Positions 16,378 to 24,021 of a stretch of DNA of 34,724 nucleotides are shown here, piece by piece; within the stretch, counting starts at the first letter, position 1, and each line of letters begins with the position of its first letter. The notes under the pieces were generated by a model. The model was not told the origin of the DNA. It did no database searches and saw only the letters and a program-made list of their open reading frames with translations. This stretch comes from Vibrio sp. 05-20-BW147 (GTDB taxonomy: Bacteria; Pseudomonadota; Gammaproteobacteria; Enterobacterales; Vibrionaceae): the NCBI RefSeq assembly GCF_013369385.1, contig NZ_SZTO01000027.1:1-34724 (forward strand), given 5' to 3'. Both the position numbers and the translations under genes were made by a program.

Positions 16378-16413
16378 GCCAGACTAAGTGTCTGGCGATC
16401 TTGTTTATATTTT
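16378..16413 (+). terminator. Terminator after the glycoside hydrolase gene
   Basis: GCCAGAC-taagt-GTCTGGC is a seven-pair stem followed after six bases by TTTATATTTTT. The interrupted T-run makes it moderately convincing. Confidence 0.65.
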
Positions 16414-16488
16414 TCATTTATTTACCGACTAAATTAGGTAAGGCAACGAAAGATTTTATCTTAACTAACCCCTTTATTACTTTTATTT

Positions 16489-16549
16489 TGTCTAAGATCT
16501 CTCACTTTTATAATCACAATGATGACGGGGGAATTTTTTCATACATAAT
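16489..16549 (+). promoter_or_regulatory. Candidate tna promoter with a CRP-like dyad
   Basis: CATAAT at 16544-16549 is a plausible -10 with no good -35, as expected for an activator-dependent promoter. About 59 bases upstream of the predicted start is the dyad TGTCT-N8-TCACT, centred at 16497.5. It resembles a CRP site but with two extra central bases. Control of tnaCAB by CRP at about -61 is known in E. coli; the match here is weak and inferred. Confidence 0.35.
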
Positions 16550-16591
16550 GACTATGAGTCTGAAATGGTTCATTTCAATTAGGTGAATATT

Positions 16592-16663
16592 ATGACCACA
16601 CACAACACTTCTAGTCTCTGGTTTACACTCGATTATAAAATCGCGTTCTTCTTTCCTGCTTAA
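16592..16663 (+). CDS. tnaC: TnaC tryptophan-sensing leader peptide
   Basis: A 23-residue peptide (MTTHNTSSLW, then FTLDYKIAFFFPA) precedes tnaA by 250 bases. It keeps the three TnaC arrest residues with the E. coli spacing: Trp10 to Asp14 (four) and Asp14 to Pro22 (eight), matching Trp12, Asp16 and Pro24. In TnaC, tryptophan stalls the ribosome at the end of the peptide and prevents Rho termination, which induces tnaA and tnaB. The tail AFFFP resembles Proteus TnaC more than E. coli TnaC as I remember it. One residue (Ala23) follows the Pro before TAA. The ribosome site AGGTGA lies five bases before the ATG. Confidence 0.93.
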   Translation: MTTHNTSSLWFTLDYKIAFFFPA

Positions 16664-16913
16664 TTCCTACAATAAAATTAATTTTCAATACATTAGATAT
16701 TACTTAATGCAATAAAACTCGCATACTAGTTTATTAGTACACTTTCTAGTCATTGAATTTTAATTTATCCACTTGTTCTTACCAGTTATTAGCCTGGCGC
16801 TTAATATGATATTTCGCGTTTATACACTGGTATTTTCAATCAATTTAAAACACTCGAGAATTAACAAACTATTCTTGAGGTAATAAGTATATTTAAAATT
16901 TCAGGAAACTATT
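16664..16913 (+). promoter_or_regulatory. tnaC-tnaA leader region
   Basis: The 250-base AT-rich spacer contains no intrinsic hairpin terminator that I can see. That fits the Rho-dependent attenuation mechanism of tna operons, in which a stalled ribosome at the tnaC stop blocks Rho loading. Pyrimidine-rich stretches, for example near 16765-16795, are candidate Rho entry sites. A GGAAA ribosome site lies about eight bases before tnaA. Confidence 0.5.
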
Positions 16914-18335
16914 ATGGATAATTTTAAGCATCTTCCAGAACCCTTTCGTATTCGCGTTATTGAGCCAGTAAAACGCACCACTCGCGAGTATCGCGAAGAA
17001 GCAATTTTAAAAGCGGGCATGAACCCTTTCCTACTGGATAGTGAAGATGTCTTTATCGACTTGCTGACCGACAGTGGCACAGGGGCCATCACTCAAGATA
17101 TGCAAGCGGCGATGTTCCGTGGTGATGAAGCGTACAGTGGCAGCCGCAGTTATCATGCATTGGCCAACGCCGTAAAAGACATTTTTGGTTACGAATTCAC
17201 CATTCCGACACACCAAGGCCGTGGTGCAGAGCAGATCTACATTCCTGTGTTGATCAAAAAACGTGAAATCGAAAAGGGATTGGATCGCTCTAAGATGGTC
17301 GCCTTGTCAAACTACTTCTTCGATACCACCCAAGGTCACACGCAAATTAACTGCTGTGTGGCGAAAAACGTCTACACCGAGGAAGCCTTTGATACTGGCG
17401 TGAAAGCCGACTTTAAAGGCAATTTTGATTTAGAAAAGCTGGAAGAGGCGATTCTCGAAGCGGGCCCAGCCAATGTGCCATACATCGTCAGCACCATTAC
17501 CTGTAACTCTGCTGGCGGCCAACCGGTGTCACTTGCCAACTTAAAAGCGGTGTACGAAATTGCTAAACGTTACGATATCCCAGTGATCATGGACTCTGCC
17601 CGTTTTGCCGAAAACGCCTATTTCATTCAGCAACGCGAAAAGGATTATCAAAACTGGAGCATCGAGGAAATCACCCGCGAAAGCTACAAATACGCTGATG
17701 GTTTGGCCATGTCAGCGAAGAAAGACGCCATGGTACAAATGGGCGGTCTGCTTTGCTTCAAAGATGAAAGCTTCCTTGATGTTTATACTGAATGCCGCAC
17801 CTTGTGTGTGGTTCAAGAAGGCTTCCCCACTTATGGTGGCTTAGAAGGCGGTGCGATGGAGCGCTTAGCGGTGGGTCTATACGATGGTATGCGCCAAGAC
17901 TGGCTAGCCTACCGAATTAACCAGGTGGAATATTTGGTCAATGGCCTCGAAAGCATTGGTGTGGTTTGCCAGCAAGCTGGTGGGCACGCGGCCTTTGTTG
18001 ATGCGGGTAAACTGCTTCCTCATATTCCTGCCGATCAGTTCCCTGCCCATGCTTTAGCGTGCGAGCTTTATAAAGTCGCTGGTATCCGCGCGGTCGAAAT
18101 CGGCTCGCTGCTACTCGGGCGCGATCCCGCGACAGGCAAGCAGCACCCGTGTCCTGCAGAGTTACTGCGCTTAACCATTCCACGCGCCACGTATACTCAA
18201 ACGCACATGGATTTCATCATCGAAGCATTTGGTAAAGTCAAAGCGAATGCGGCAAACGTCAAAGGACTCGAGTTCACCTATGAGCCGCAGGTCCTTCGTC
18301 ACTTTACCGCGCGACTGAAAGAAATCGACGCATAA
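16914..18335 (+). CDS. tnaA: Tryptophanase TnaA
   Basis: This 473-residue pyridoxal-phosphate enzyme splits L-tryptophan to indole, pyruvate and ammonia. It is collinear with E. coli TnaA (471 residues): MDNFKHLPEPFRIRVIEPVK at the N-terminus, the SGTGAITQDMQAAM and GDEAYSGSRSY segments, and Lys270 in ADGLAMSAKKDAM as the cofactor-binding lysine. Indole made by this enzyme is an intercellular signal in Vibrio, where it affects biofilm formation and other behaviours. It is the first structural gene of the operon and is expected to be induced by tryptophan through TnaC. Confidence 0.98.
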   Translation: MDNFKHLPEPFRIRVIEPVKRTTREYREEAILKAGMNPFLLDSEDVFIDLLTDSGTGAITQDMQAAMFRGDEAYSGSRSYHALANAVKDIFGYEFTIPTHQGRGAEQIYIPVLIKKREIEKGLDRSKMVALSNYFFDTTQGHTQINCCVAKNVYTEEAFDTGVKADFKGNFDLEKLEEAILEAGPANVPYIVSTITCNSAGGQPVSLANLKAVYEIAKRYDIPVIMDSARFAENAYFIQQREKDYQNWSIEEITRESYKYADGLAMSAKKDAMVQMGGLLCFKDESFLDVYTECRTLCVVQEGFPTYGGLEGGAMERLAVGLYDGMRQDWLAYRINQVEYLVNGLESIGVVCQQAGGHAAFVDAGKLLPHIPADQFPAHALACELYKVAGIRAVEIGSLLLGRDPATGKQHPCPAELLRLTIPRATYTQTHMDFIIEAFGKVKANAANVKGLEFTYEPQVLRHFTARLKEIDA

Positions 18336-18347
18336 CACTCGCCAAAA

Positions 18348-18375
18348 CGCAGCCCTACCGTGGCTGCGTTTTTTT
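18348..18375 (+). terminator. Intrinsic terminator between tnaA and tnaB
   Basis: CGCAGCC-ctaccgt-GGCTGCG followed by seven T residues is a strong intrinsic terminator directly after tnaA. It should reduce read-through into tnaB, so the two genes may be expressed at different levels. Confidence 0.9.
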
Positions 18376-18432
18376 GGCCAAAAAAAGATAACGATAAATT
18401 AAACAATAACGTGAAACTCAAGGATTATTATC

Positions 18433-19629
18433 ATGTCAAAGCAACCCTCGTTAATTGGGGGAGCGTGCATTATTGCCAGCGTCTGTGTCGGCGCTGGAAT
18501 GCTCGGCCTCCCCAGTGCAGGGGCTGGCGCGTGGACGCTCTGGTCTCTATTGGCTCTCACTCTTACCATGGTCGTCATGACGCTATCTGGTTGGCTACTG
18601 CTCGAAGCGTTTAAACACTACGAACTGCGGGTCTCCTTCAATACTGTCACCAAAGATATGCTCGGCAGCAAAGTAAACTGGTTCAACAATTTGATGGTTT
18701 ACTTTGTGGGTGGCATTTTGCTGTACGCTTACATCACTTCTTCTGGTCTTATCTTGCAAGATGTTCTGCAAATAGACAGTAAAGTGGCCTCTATCTTGTT
18801 CGTTGCGGTATTTTCGGCCTTTGTTTGGCATTCAACACGCGCGGTTGACCGTATCTCGGTCATTCTCATTGTCTTTATGGTTCTCAGTTTTATCTTTGGC
18901 GTTTCTGGGTTAGCGATCAACGTCAAAACCTCCGTTTTATTCGATACCATCAATGAGAATGCCGATTACGCTCCCTACGCCATGGCGATGCTTCCCGTTG
19001 CTCTAACCTCTTTTGGTTATCACCATTCCGTCTCTTCTATGCGCTCTTATTACGGCGAAGAACGAAAAGCCAAATACGCCATTCTTGGCGGAACGATTAT
19101 TGCGCTTAGCCTCTATTTCTTATGGTTACTGAGCATCTTCGGCAACTTACCTCGCTCAGAGTTTGGCTCGGTGATCGAACAAGGTGGCAATGTCGATGTG
19201 TTGCTCAAAGCGCTGGGTTCGGTGATTGAATCAGAGAAGGTCTCGCAAGCGATCAACGCATTCTCGATGGCGGCGATTCTCTCCTCTTTCATTGGCGTTG
19301 GATTAGGGGTGTTTGATTTCTTGGCTGATCTGTTTAAGTTTGGCAACTGCAAACGTGGCAGAAGCAAAACTTGGCTGGTGACGTTTCTTCCACCGTTGAT
19401 CTTGTCGCTACTGTTCCCGTTTGGCTTCATTATTGCCATTGGTTATGCTGGCGCGGCGGCCACCGTCTGGGCTTGTATTATCCCAGTACTGCTCGCCTAC
19501 AAATCTCGTTCGATGGAGAATGGCTATCAAGGCTTTGTGGTACCAGGAGGCATGTCAGTCCTCGTTCTGGTACTGGGTTTTGGTGTGTTAACCGCCATCT
19601 TCCATATGCTGGCCACATTTACGGGGTAA
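18433..19629 (+). CDS. tnaB: TnaB/Mtr-type tryptophan permease
   Basis: This 398-residue inner-membrane transporter of the aromatic amino-acid branch of the AAAP family (TnaB, Mtr, TyrP) has about eleven membrane segments. The N-terminus SLIGGACIIASVCVGAGMLGLPSAGAG is the typical unwound first helix with a Gly-rich substrate loop. TSFGYHHSVSSMRSYYGEE is the characteristic internal loop of this family. It is 97 bases downstream of tnaA on the same strand with AAGGATT as ribosome site. It should import tryptophan for TnaA. Tyrosine transport cannot be excluded from sequence, but the operon context favours tryptophan. Confidence 0.93.
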   Translation: MSKQPSLIGGACIIASVCVGAGMLGLPSAGAGAWTLWSLLALTLTMVVMTLSGWLLLEAFKHYELRVSFNTVTKDMLGSKVNWFNNLMVYFVGGILLYAYITSSGLILQDVLQIDSKVASILFVAVFSAFVWHSTRAVDRISVILIVFMVLSFIFGVSGLAINVKTSVLFDTINENADYAPYAMAMLPVALTSFGYHHSVSSMRSYYGEERKAKYAILGGTIIALSLYFLWLLSIFGNLPRSEFGSVIEQGGNVDVLLKALGSVIESEKVSQAINAFSMAAILSSFIGVGLGVFDFLADLFKFGNCKRGRSKTWLVTFLPPLILSLLFPFGFIIAIGYAGAAATVWACIIPVLLAYKSRSMENGYQGFVVPGGMSVLVLVLGFGVLTAIFHMLATFTG

Positions 19630-19636
19630 AGATAAC

Positions 19637-19665
19637 GCCAGCCACCTCAGGTGGCTGGCTTTTTG
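19637..19665 (+). terminator. Terminator of the tna operon
   Basis: GCCAGCCACC-tca-GGTGGCTGGC followed by TTTTTG gives a ten-pair stem. It separates tnaB from the convergent ABC-F gene, which ends at 19666. Confidence 0.92.
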
Positions 19666-21234
19666 TTACAAATGCCAACTCCGCGTAATTTGCGCCTCAG
19701 CGACAAAATGATCGTCGTGACTCACCAAAATGAGTGCGCCTTGGTAGTGGGCCAGCGCGTGAGCCAATGCCTGTTTGGATTCCAAATCGAGATGATTGTC
19801 TGGTTCATCCAACAGTAGCAGAGACTGGTTGGGTACATGGCTTACCATCAACATCGCCAATTTCATTTTCTCACCGCCGCTTAGATGTGCCGCTTGCCGA
19901 TCAACGCTATCTCGACGAAAACTGATCCCAGCAAGCAGCAGACGAGCCTCATTGCTGGTTATCCCTGAGCAAAAGTGGGTGAGATTTTCCAGCAAAGAGA
20001 GCTGAAGATTGATGATTTGGTAATGTTGGTCAAGATAAACCGCAGGCGCATAACGGCAAATCTCACCACTGTATTCCTCGTGAAGACCTGTCAGCGCTTT
20101 CAGTAGCCGACTTTTCCCCACGCCATTGGCACCAAACAAACGGCAGCGCTCTCCTTGTTTGAGCTGAAACGAGAGAGGTGTGTGCGTGAGCCCTTGCGTT
20201 CGATAATCCGTCACATTCAGTAACGTCCTCTTTTTGTGCTCATGCGTTTCAGACAAGTACAACTTTGGCTCTTCTTCTAGCACCAACTTCTGCTTTAAAT
20301 TGTGTTGCAGATGCTGATTTCGCTTAAGTTGATTTTGCACCTTGATATTGGCACTCGCACGGCGATTTTCAGCGCTGTTTTTCATGCCGTCTGTCAATAT
20401 TTTGGGTTGGCTACCAGACGCACGCTTTTTCTTACCTTGGCTTTCTCGCTTCTGCGCTTTCTCTTTGCTCTTTTGTATCTCGCGTTGTATCGCTTTTTGT
20501 TCACGTTGAAGGTGATTGAGCTTGCGAGTCACCGCCTCTTGTTGCGCCTGCCATTGCTGCTGATATTGTGCATAGTGACCATCAAACCAGTGCAACCCTT
20601 CTGACGTCAAACGCACTACTCGATCAACCGCCATCAACAAAGCGCGGTCATGGCTCACCAACAAGATTGGCCGCGACTCGTGCCTAATTTGCTCAATCAA
20701 CCATTGTTTACCAATGTGGTCGAGATGGTTGCTCGGCTCATCGAGGATCAACACCTCATTGTCCCCCAAAAACAAGCGCTTTAAAGTAAGCATCGCAAGC
20801 TGTCCACCGCTAAGTTGCTGGCAACTGGCATCAAGTGGTTGCGTGATCCTGAGTTCATCAAGCAAAGCTTGCGTGGTGTGCTCAATCTGCCAATCTTCTT
20901 CCAGCTGTTCAAAATGACGTGGATCCACACTGCCCTTTTCTATTTGCTTGAGGGCATTCAGTTTTTTGCTGATACCAAGGTATTGTGCAATAGAGCCTTG
21001 TGGCTTTTGATCGGATGCTTGTTGCGAGTAGTAGCCAATTCGTCCATGAGCAACCACGTGCCCTGACGTGGGCGCTCTTTGCCCCACCAGCAATTGCAGC
21101 AGAACAGACTTACCCACACCATTTCGGCCCACCAATGCCGTTCGTCCCTCGGCAAGTTGAAAATCAAGATGGTGAAATAACCATTCACCGCTGTTTAATT
21201 GATAGCTCAGTTGCTGAGCGTGAATAACGGGCAT
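19666..21234 (-). CDS. ABC-F family ATPase (putative ribosome-associated)
   Basis: This 522-residue soluble protein has two ATPase cassettes and no membrane segments. The first has GRNGVGKS, LSGGQ and VLILDEPSNHLD; the second has GANGVGKS, LSGGEK and LLLLDEPDNHLD. They are joined by a charged linker with coiled-coil character (QQEAVTRKLNHLQREQKAIQ..). ABC-F proteins act on ribosomes as translation factors or antibiotic-protection factors. The group here (Uup, YheS, or resistance-type) cannot be settled by eye. The start is the ATG at 21234 (MPVIHAQQL), which has an AAGGGGG ribosome site four bases upstream. A TTG seven codons earlier overlaps that site and is rejected. Confidence 0.9.
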   Translation of the reverse strand: MPVIHAQQLSYQLNSGEWLFHHLDFQLAEGRTALVGRNGVGKSVLLQLLVGQRAPTSGHVVAHGRIGYYSQQASDQKPQGSIAQYLGISKKLNALKQIEKGSVDPRHFEQLEEDWQIEHTTQALLDELRITQPLDASCQQLSGGQLAMLTLKRLFLGDNEVLILDEPSNHLDHIGKQWLIEQIRHESRPILLVSHDRALLMAVDRVVRLTSEGLHWFDGHYAQYQQQWQAQQEAVTRKLNHLQREQKAIQREIQKSKEKAQKRESQGKKKRASGSQPKILTDGMKNSAENRRASANIKVQNQLKRNQHLQHNLKQKLVLEEEPKLYLSETHEHKKRTLLNVTDYRTQGLTHTPLSFQLKQGERCRLFGANGVGKSRLLKALTGLHEEYSGEICRYAPAVYLDQHYQIINLQLSLLENLTHFCSGITSNEARLLLAGISFRRDSVDRQAAHLSGGEKMKLAMLMVSHVPNQSLLLLDEPDNHLDLESKQALAHALAHYQGALILVSHDDHFVAEAQITRSWHL

Positions 21235-21736
21235 AGAGACCCCCTTACGATTCAAAGAAAGGTAAGAAGTCAGTAAGCATAATTACGAATGTCCTCTCGT
21301 GTTATGCCTCAAAGGCACCTACACGAAAATCGAAGCATAGGAAAACAAGATGTACAACAGAAACGCAATAACGCCGACTAACTCCAAGAGCCGAATGAAT
21401 AAAGATCATCGGAATATAGGGAAGTTAGATGTTCATTTAGGCGTTATCTCCGCAAGAAAGGATGGCGAGAGGTTAACAATTGAACAAACGAGATGTCAAG
21501 TGCAACTCATGAATCAACACACAACAAAAAACTAAATAATGAAGCTCTAAATCAATGAATAAAAACAAAATAATCAATAAGAATATCTTTGTGACAATTG
21601 ATAAGTATTTGATAAATCATAAATGCAGCAAATGAGTATTGTGGTATTTTCGCCTGTCTCTATGCACATAAAATATACCTATTATTTCAATCGCATAGTT
21701 ATTAAAAATACGTTAAATATCAATAAGGAAATTTGT
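21235..21736. other. Intergenic region between the ABC-F and outer-membrane protein genes
   Basis: This AT-rich 500-base stretch between divergent genes should hold both promoters. No RNA gene, repeat or convincing promoter pair is recognised. A 61-codon frame at 21350-21535 lacks a ribosome site and a recognisable product and is not called. Confidence 0.5.
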
Positions 21737-22321
21737 GTGAAAAAGTTGGCATTATCTAAAGTTTTTCTGTTGGGCTTATTGGCCTCTTCGTATGCAAGTG
21801 CGAATGTATTGACAGGAGTAGTCGGCATTGGATATGGCTTTGGAGGCGATAAACTGGGTGAAGGCGTTTTCGTCAATGGCGATAGCGATGATATAAAAGC
21901 GAACGAAGGTATCTCTATTTTTGGCGGGGCGGATTTAGCGCTTCCACAAGATTTCTTGTTGCGTGGCACCCTAGGTTACAAATTTGACACCATTGATGCG
22001 TCAAACGGTGATATCTCATTCAGCCGAGTTCCTGTTGAGTTCACAGTTTTCAAGAGCTTAAGCAACCACAAATTGGGCGCCGGGTTTACCTATCACACCG
22101 CGGTTAGCTATGAGTGTAATGTAAGCGGGATCTGCAGCGGCGAAGTAGAATTCGATGATGCAGCCGGCTTGGTGGTGCAATATGAATACGCGTTTGCGCC
22201 TGGGGCTCTTGGCCAAATCGCGGTTGGTGCAAAATACACCAATATCGAGTATGAAGTTTCCTCAACAGGTGAGACTTTTGATGGCAGTGGCTTCGATATT
22301 CACCTTACCGTTTTATTCTAA
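21737..22321 (+). CDS. Small outer-membrane beta-barrel protein
   Basis: This 194-residue protein starts at a GTG (21737) with AAGGAA six bases upstream. The upstream in-frame ATG at 21623 would add 38 residues before the signal peptide and is rejected. The signal peptide MKKLALSKVFLLGLLASSYASA is cut before NVLTGVVGIGYG. The mature part alternates polar and apolar residues as in an eight-stranded barrel and ends in LTVLF, the C-terminal aromatic signature recognised by the BAM complex. Two cysteines in CNVSGIC could make a loop disulfide. It resembles small porin-like barrel proteins of Vibrio, but no named family is recognised. It is a single-gene unit with terminator hairpins following. 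Confidence 0.75.
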   Translation: MKKLALSKVFLLGLLASSYASANVLTGVVGIGYGFGGDKLGEGVFVNGDSDDIKANEGISIFGGADLALPQDFLLRGTLGYKFDTIDASNGDISFSRVPVEFTVFKSLSNHKLGAGFTYHTAVSYECNVSGICSGEVEFDDAAGLVVQYEYAFAPGALGQIAVGAKYTNIEYEVSSTGETFDGSGFDIHLTVLF

Positions 22322-22370
22322 AACCCATCTAAATCTACACCAATAAATCGGTGTTAATCTGTATCATTTA

Positions 22371-22400
22371 GGGAAGAGATGCTCTCTTCCCTCGTTTCCT
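22371..22400 (+). terminator. Hairpin terminator after the barrel gene
   Basis: GGGAAGAG-atgct-CTCTTCCC is an eight-pair stem followed by TCGTTTCCT, a weak T-rich tail. A second hairpin lies 80 bases on. Confidence 0.6.
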
Positions 22401-22472
22401 AGACGTTTCGTTATTTATCTCAATGGAAACGATGCGTGGTTTCTTCAATATCAGCATCGTTTAAATCAACAA

Positions 22473-22500
22473 ACGCAGCCATTTCAAGCTGCGTTTTCTC
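22473..22500. terminator. Bidirectional terminator between convergent genes
   Basis: ACGCAGC-catttcaa-GCTGCGT followed by TTTCTC on the plus strand and by TTGTTG on the minus strand lies between the plus-strand barrel gene and the minus-strand flavoprotein gene. Confidence 0.75.
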
Positions 22501-22503
22501 TTG

Positions 22504-23835
22504 TTAGCGCATCACAAACCACTCTTCGTGGAAGCGCTGATGGATATCGACCCGATAGGGTTTTAGCGCTTGCTTTAAGGCATGCGAGAACGCCACAGGC
22601 CCGCAGAAGTAAAACTCATAGTCGCGCAGGTCACCGCATTGCTTAGCAATGTCTTCCGCAGTCAATAATGGGTCCACGCTCGCATCGATAATGGTCAGTG
22701 AAGCGTGAGCGGTGTGCGCTTTACGCTTAAGTTCTTCACACATCTGCGGATCCACTTTCTGGCAACAGAAGAAAAGATGCACGCGCCGGGAATATTCTAT
22801 TGCCGCTAAGGCGTCTAAACCAGCCATAAACGGGGCAATCCCAACGCCACCACCAATCCAGATCTGCGCTTTATTTGCCGAGAAATCAAACTGACCGTAA
22901 GGCCCTTCGATTTCAAGCCGCTCACCAACCCGGATTCGATCGCGTAAACCGGTGGTAAAATCGCCCAGTTCTTTAATAAGAAAACGCAGTTGATTGCCTT
23001 GCGCCGCACTGGCAATGGTAAAGGGATGAGGCTCTTCACCAGCAAAACGTAGATAAACAAACTGACCCGCTTTGTGTCCTTTCCATCGGTTTTCAACCGC
23101 GACAATCAGATCCAACGTTTGGCTATTCGGGCAATAATGGATTCGAGTCACTTGGGCTGCATAGCGTACTTTCTTGCCTATCAGTCCAAATAAACTGTAG
23201 ATCGCAGCCAAGCTTCCCACGCTTAAAAACAATAACGTGACCCAATAAATAGGCGTGCCCAGATAGGCTTTTTTCAGCAAAATAAAAGCATGCGCGGCAA
23301 TGAATAGGTAAGCGACTGGCATCAATTGATGACTCAAGCGGAAGGATTTGTACTTCACGGCCGACCATAACGACACCACGACTAACGCAATCAGCAGATA
23401 AAATCCCCACTCCCCCATCGCCATAGCGACAGGTTTCGCTTGTTTTAACCACACGCCCCATTCAGAAAGCTGGCCATGTGGGCCACTGCCATCGAAGCGA
23501 ACCGGTTTTTCCAGCAATTCGAGAGAGATTAACCATTTAGGTAAATGGTAGGTAAACCAATGAAACACACCGAGCGATAAACCCGCAATACCCAGCCATT
23601 TGTGGATCCGATACCCTTTGTCGATTCCCTGAGTCCAACGCTCAATGGTGGGAAGGCGCAACGCAAGCACCATAGCGGCAGAGAACATCATAAGTGCCAA
23701 GATGCCGGAGTATTGAACGAAGGCTGAGCGCCATTGAAACACATTTTGTGAAGAGAAAAGCGAAGGTTCGGCTTGCAACCACAAAAGCGTCACGATGACG
23801 ACGGCTATCCCTATCGATTGTTTTACTCTGTCCAT
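22504..23835 (-). CDS. Ferric-reductase-like membrane flavoprotein
   Basis: This 443-residue protein has an N-terminal membrane domain of about six segments, with conserved histidines in HKWLGIAGLSLGVFHWFTYH and HQLMPVAYLFIAAHAF that should hold haem. A cytoplasmic FAD/NAD(P)H reductase domain follows: HPFTIAS for FAD, GGGVGIAPFMAG for the nucleotide, and FYFCGP near the C-terminus. This is the NADPH-oxidase/ferric-reductase architecture, and it should move electrons across the membrane, probably to Fe(III) or another oxidant. The start is taken as ATG 23835; a GTG at 23847 is possible but has no ribosome site. It is a single-gene unit. The acceptor is not identified. Confidence 0.88.
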   Translation of the reverse strand: MDRVKQSIGIAVVIVTLLWLQAEPSLFSSQNVFQWRSAFVQYSGILALMMFSAAMVLALRLPTIERWTQGIDKGYRIHKWLGIAGLSLGVFHWFTYHLPKWLISLELLEKPVRFDGSGPHGQLSEWGVWLKQAKPVAMAMGEWGFYLLIALVVVSLWSAVKYKSFRLSHQLMPVAYLFIAAHAFILLKKAYLGTPIYWVTLLFLSVGSLAAIYSLFGLIGKKVRYAAQVTRIHYCPNSQTLDLIVAVENRWKGHKAGQFVYLRFAGEEPHPFTIASAAQGNQLRFLIKELGDFTTGLRDRIRVGERLEIEGPYGQFDFSANKAQIWIGGGVGIAPFMAGLDALAAIEYSRRVHLFFCCQKVDPQMCEELKRKAHTAHASLTIIDASVDPLLTAEDIAKQCGDLRDYEFYFCGPVAFSHALKQALKPYRVDIHQRFHEEWFVMR

Positions 23836-23980
23836 AACCAAATCCACTTAAATTATAAGGTTATTTTAGAGTAACAATCCTAACGTAAATCAACGTCGCC
23901 AGCATGTAAATTTGGGTAAAGGGTAAGTGCTAGAGTTCATCTGGCTGATGAGGGGGGTGAGAACAAGGCGGATAGTGCTC

Positions 23981-24008
23981 AATAATAAAGGAGCGCATTG
24001 CGCTCCTT
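23981..24008 (-). terminator. Terminator of the PotD-like gene
   Basis: On the minus strand AAGGAGCGC-aat-GCGCTCCTT is followed by TATTATT. The nine-pair stem lies just after the stop at 24022. Confidence 0.88.
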
Positions 24009-24021
24009 AGTAAATAATGGC

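Noticed and set aside
16401..16586. 61-codon frame before tnaC
   Set aside because: It lies in the terminator/promoter region, has low-complexity composition and no ribosome site; TnaC is the supported peptide.
21350..21535. 61-codon plus-strand frame upstream of the barrel gene
   Set aside because: No ribosome site, no recognisable product and AT-rich intergenic composition.
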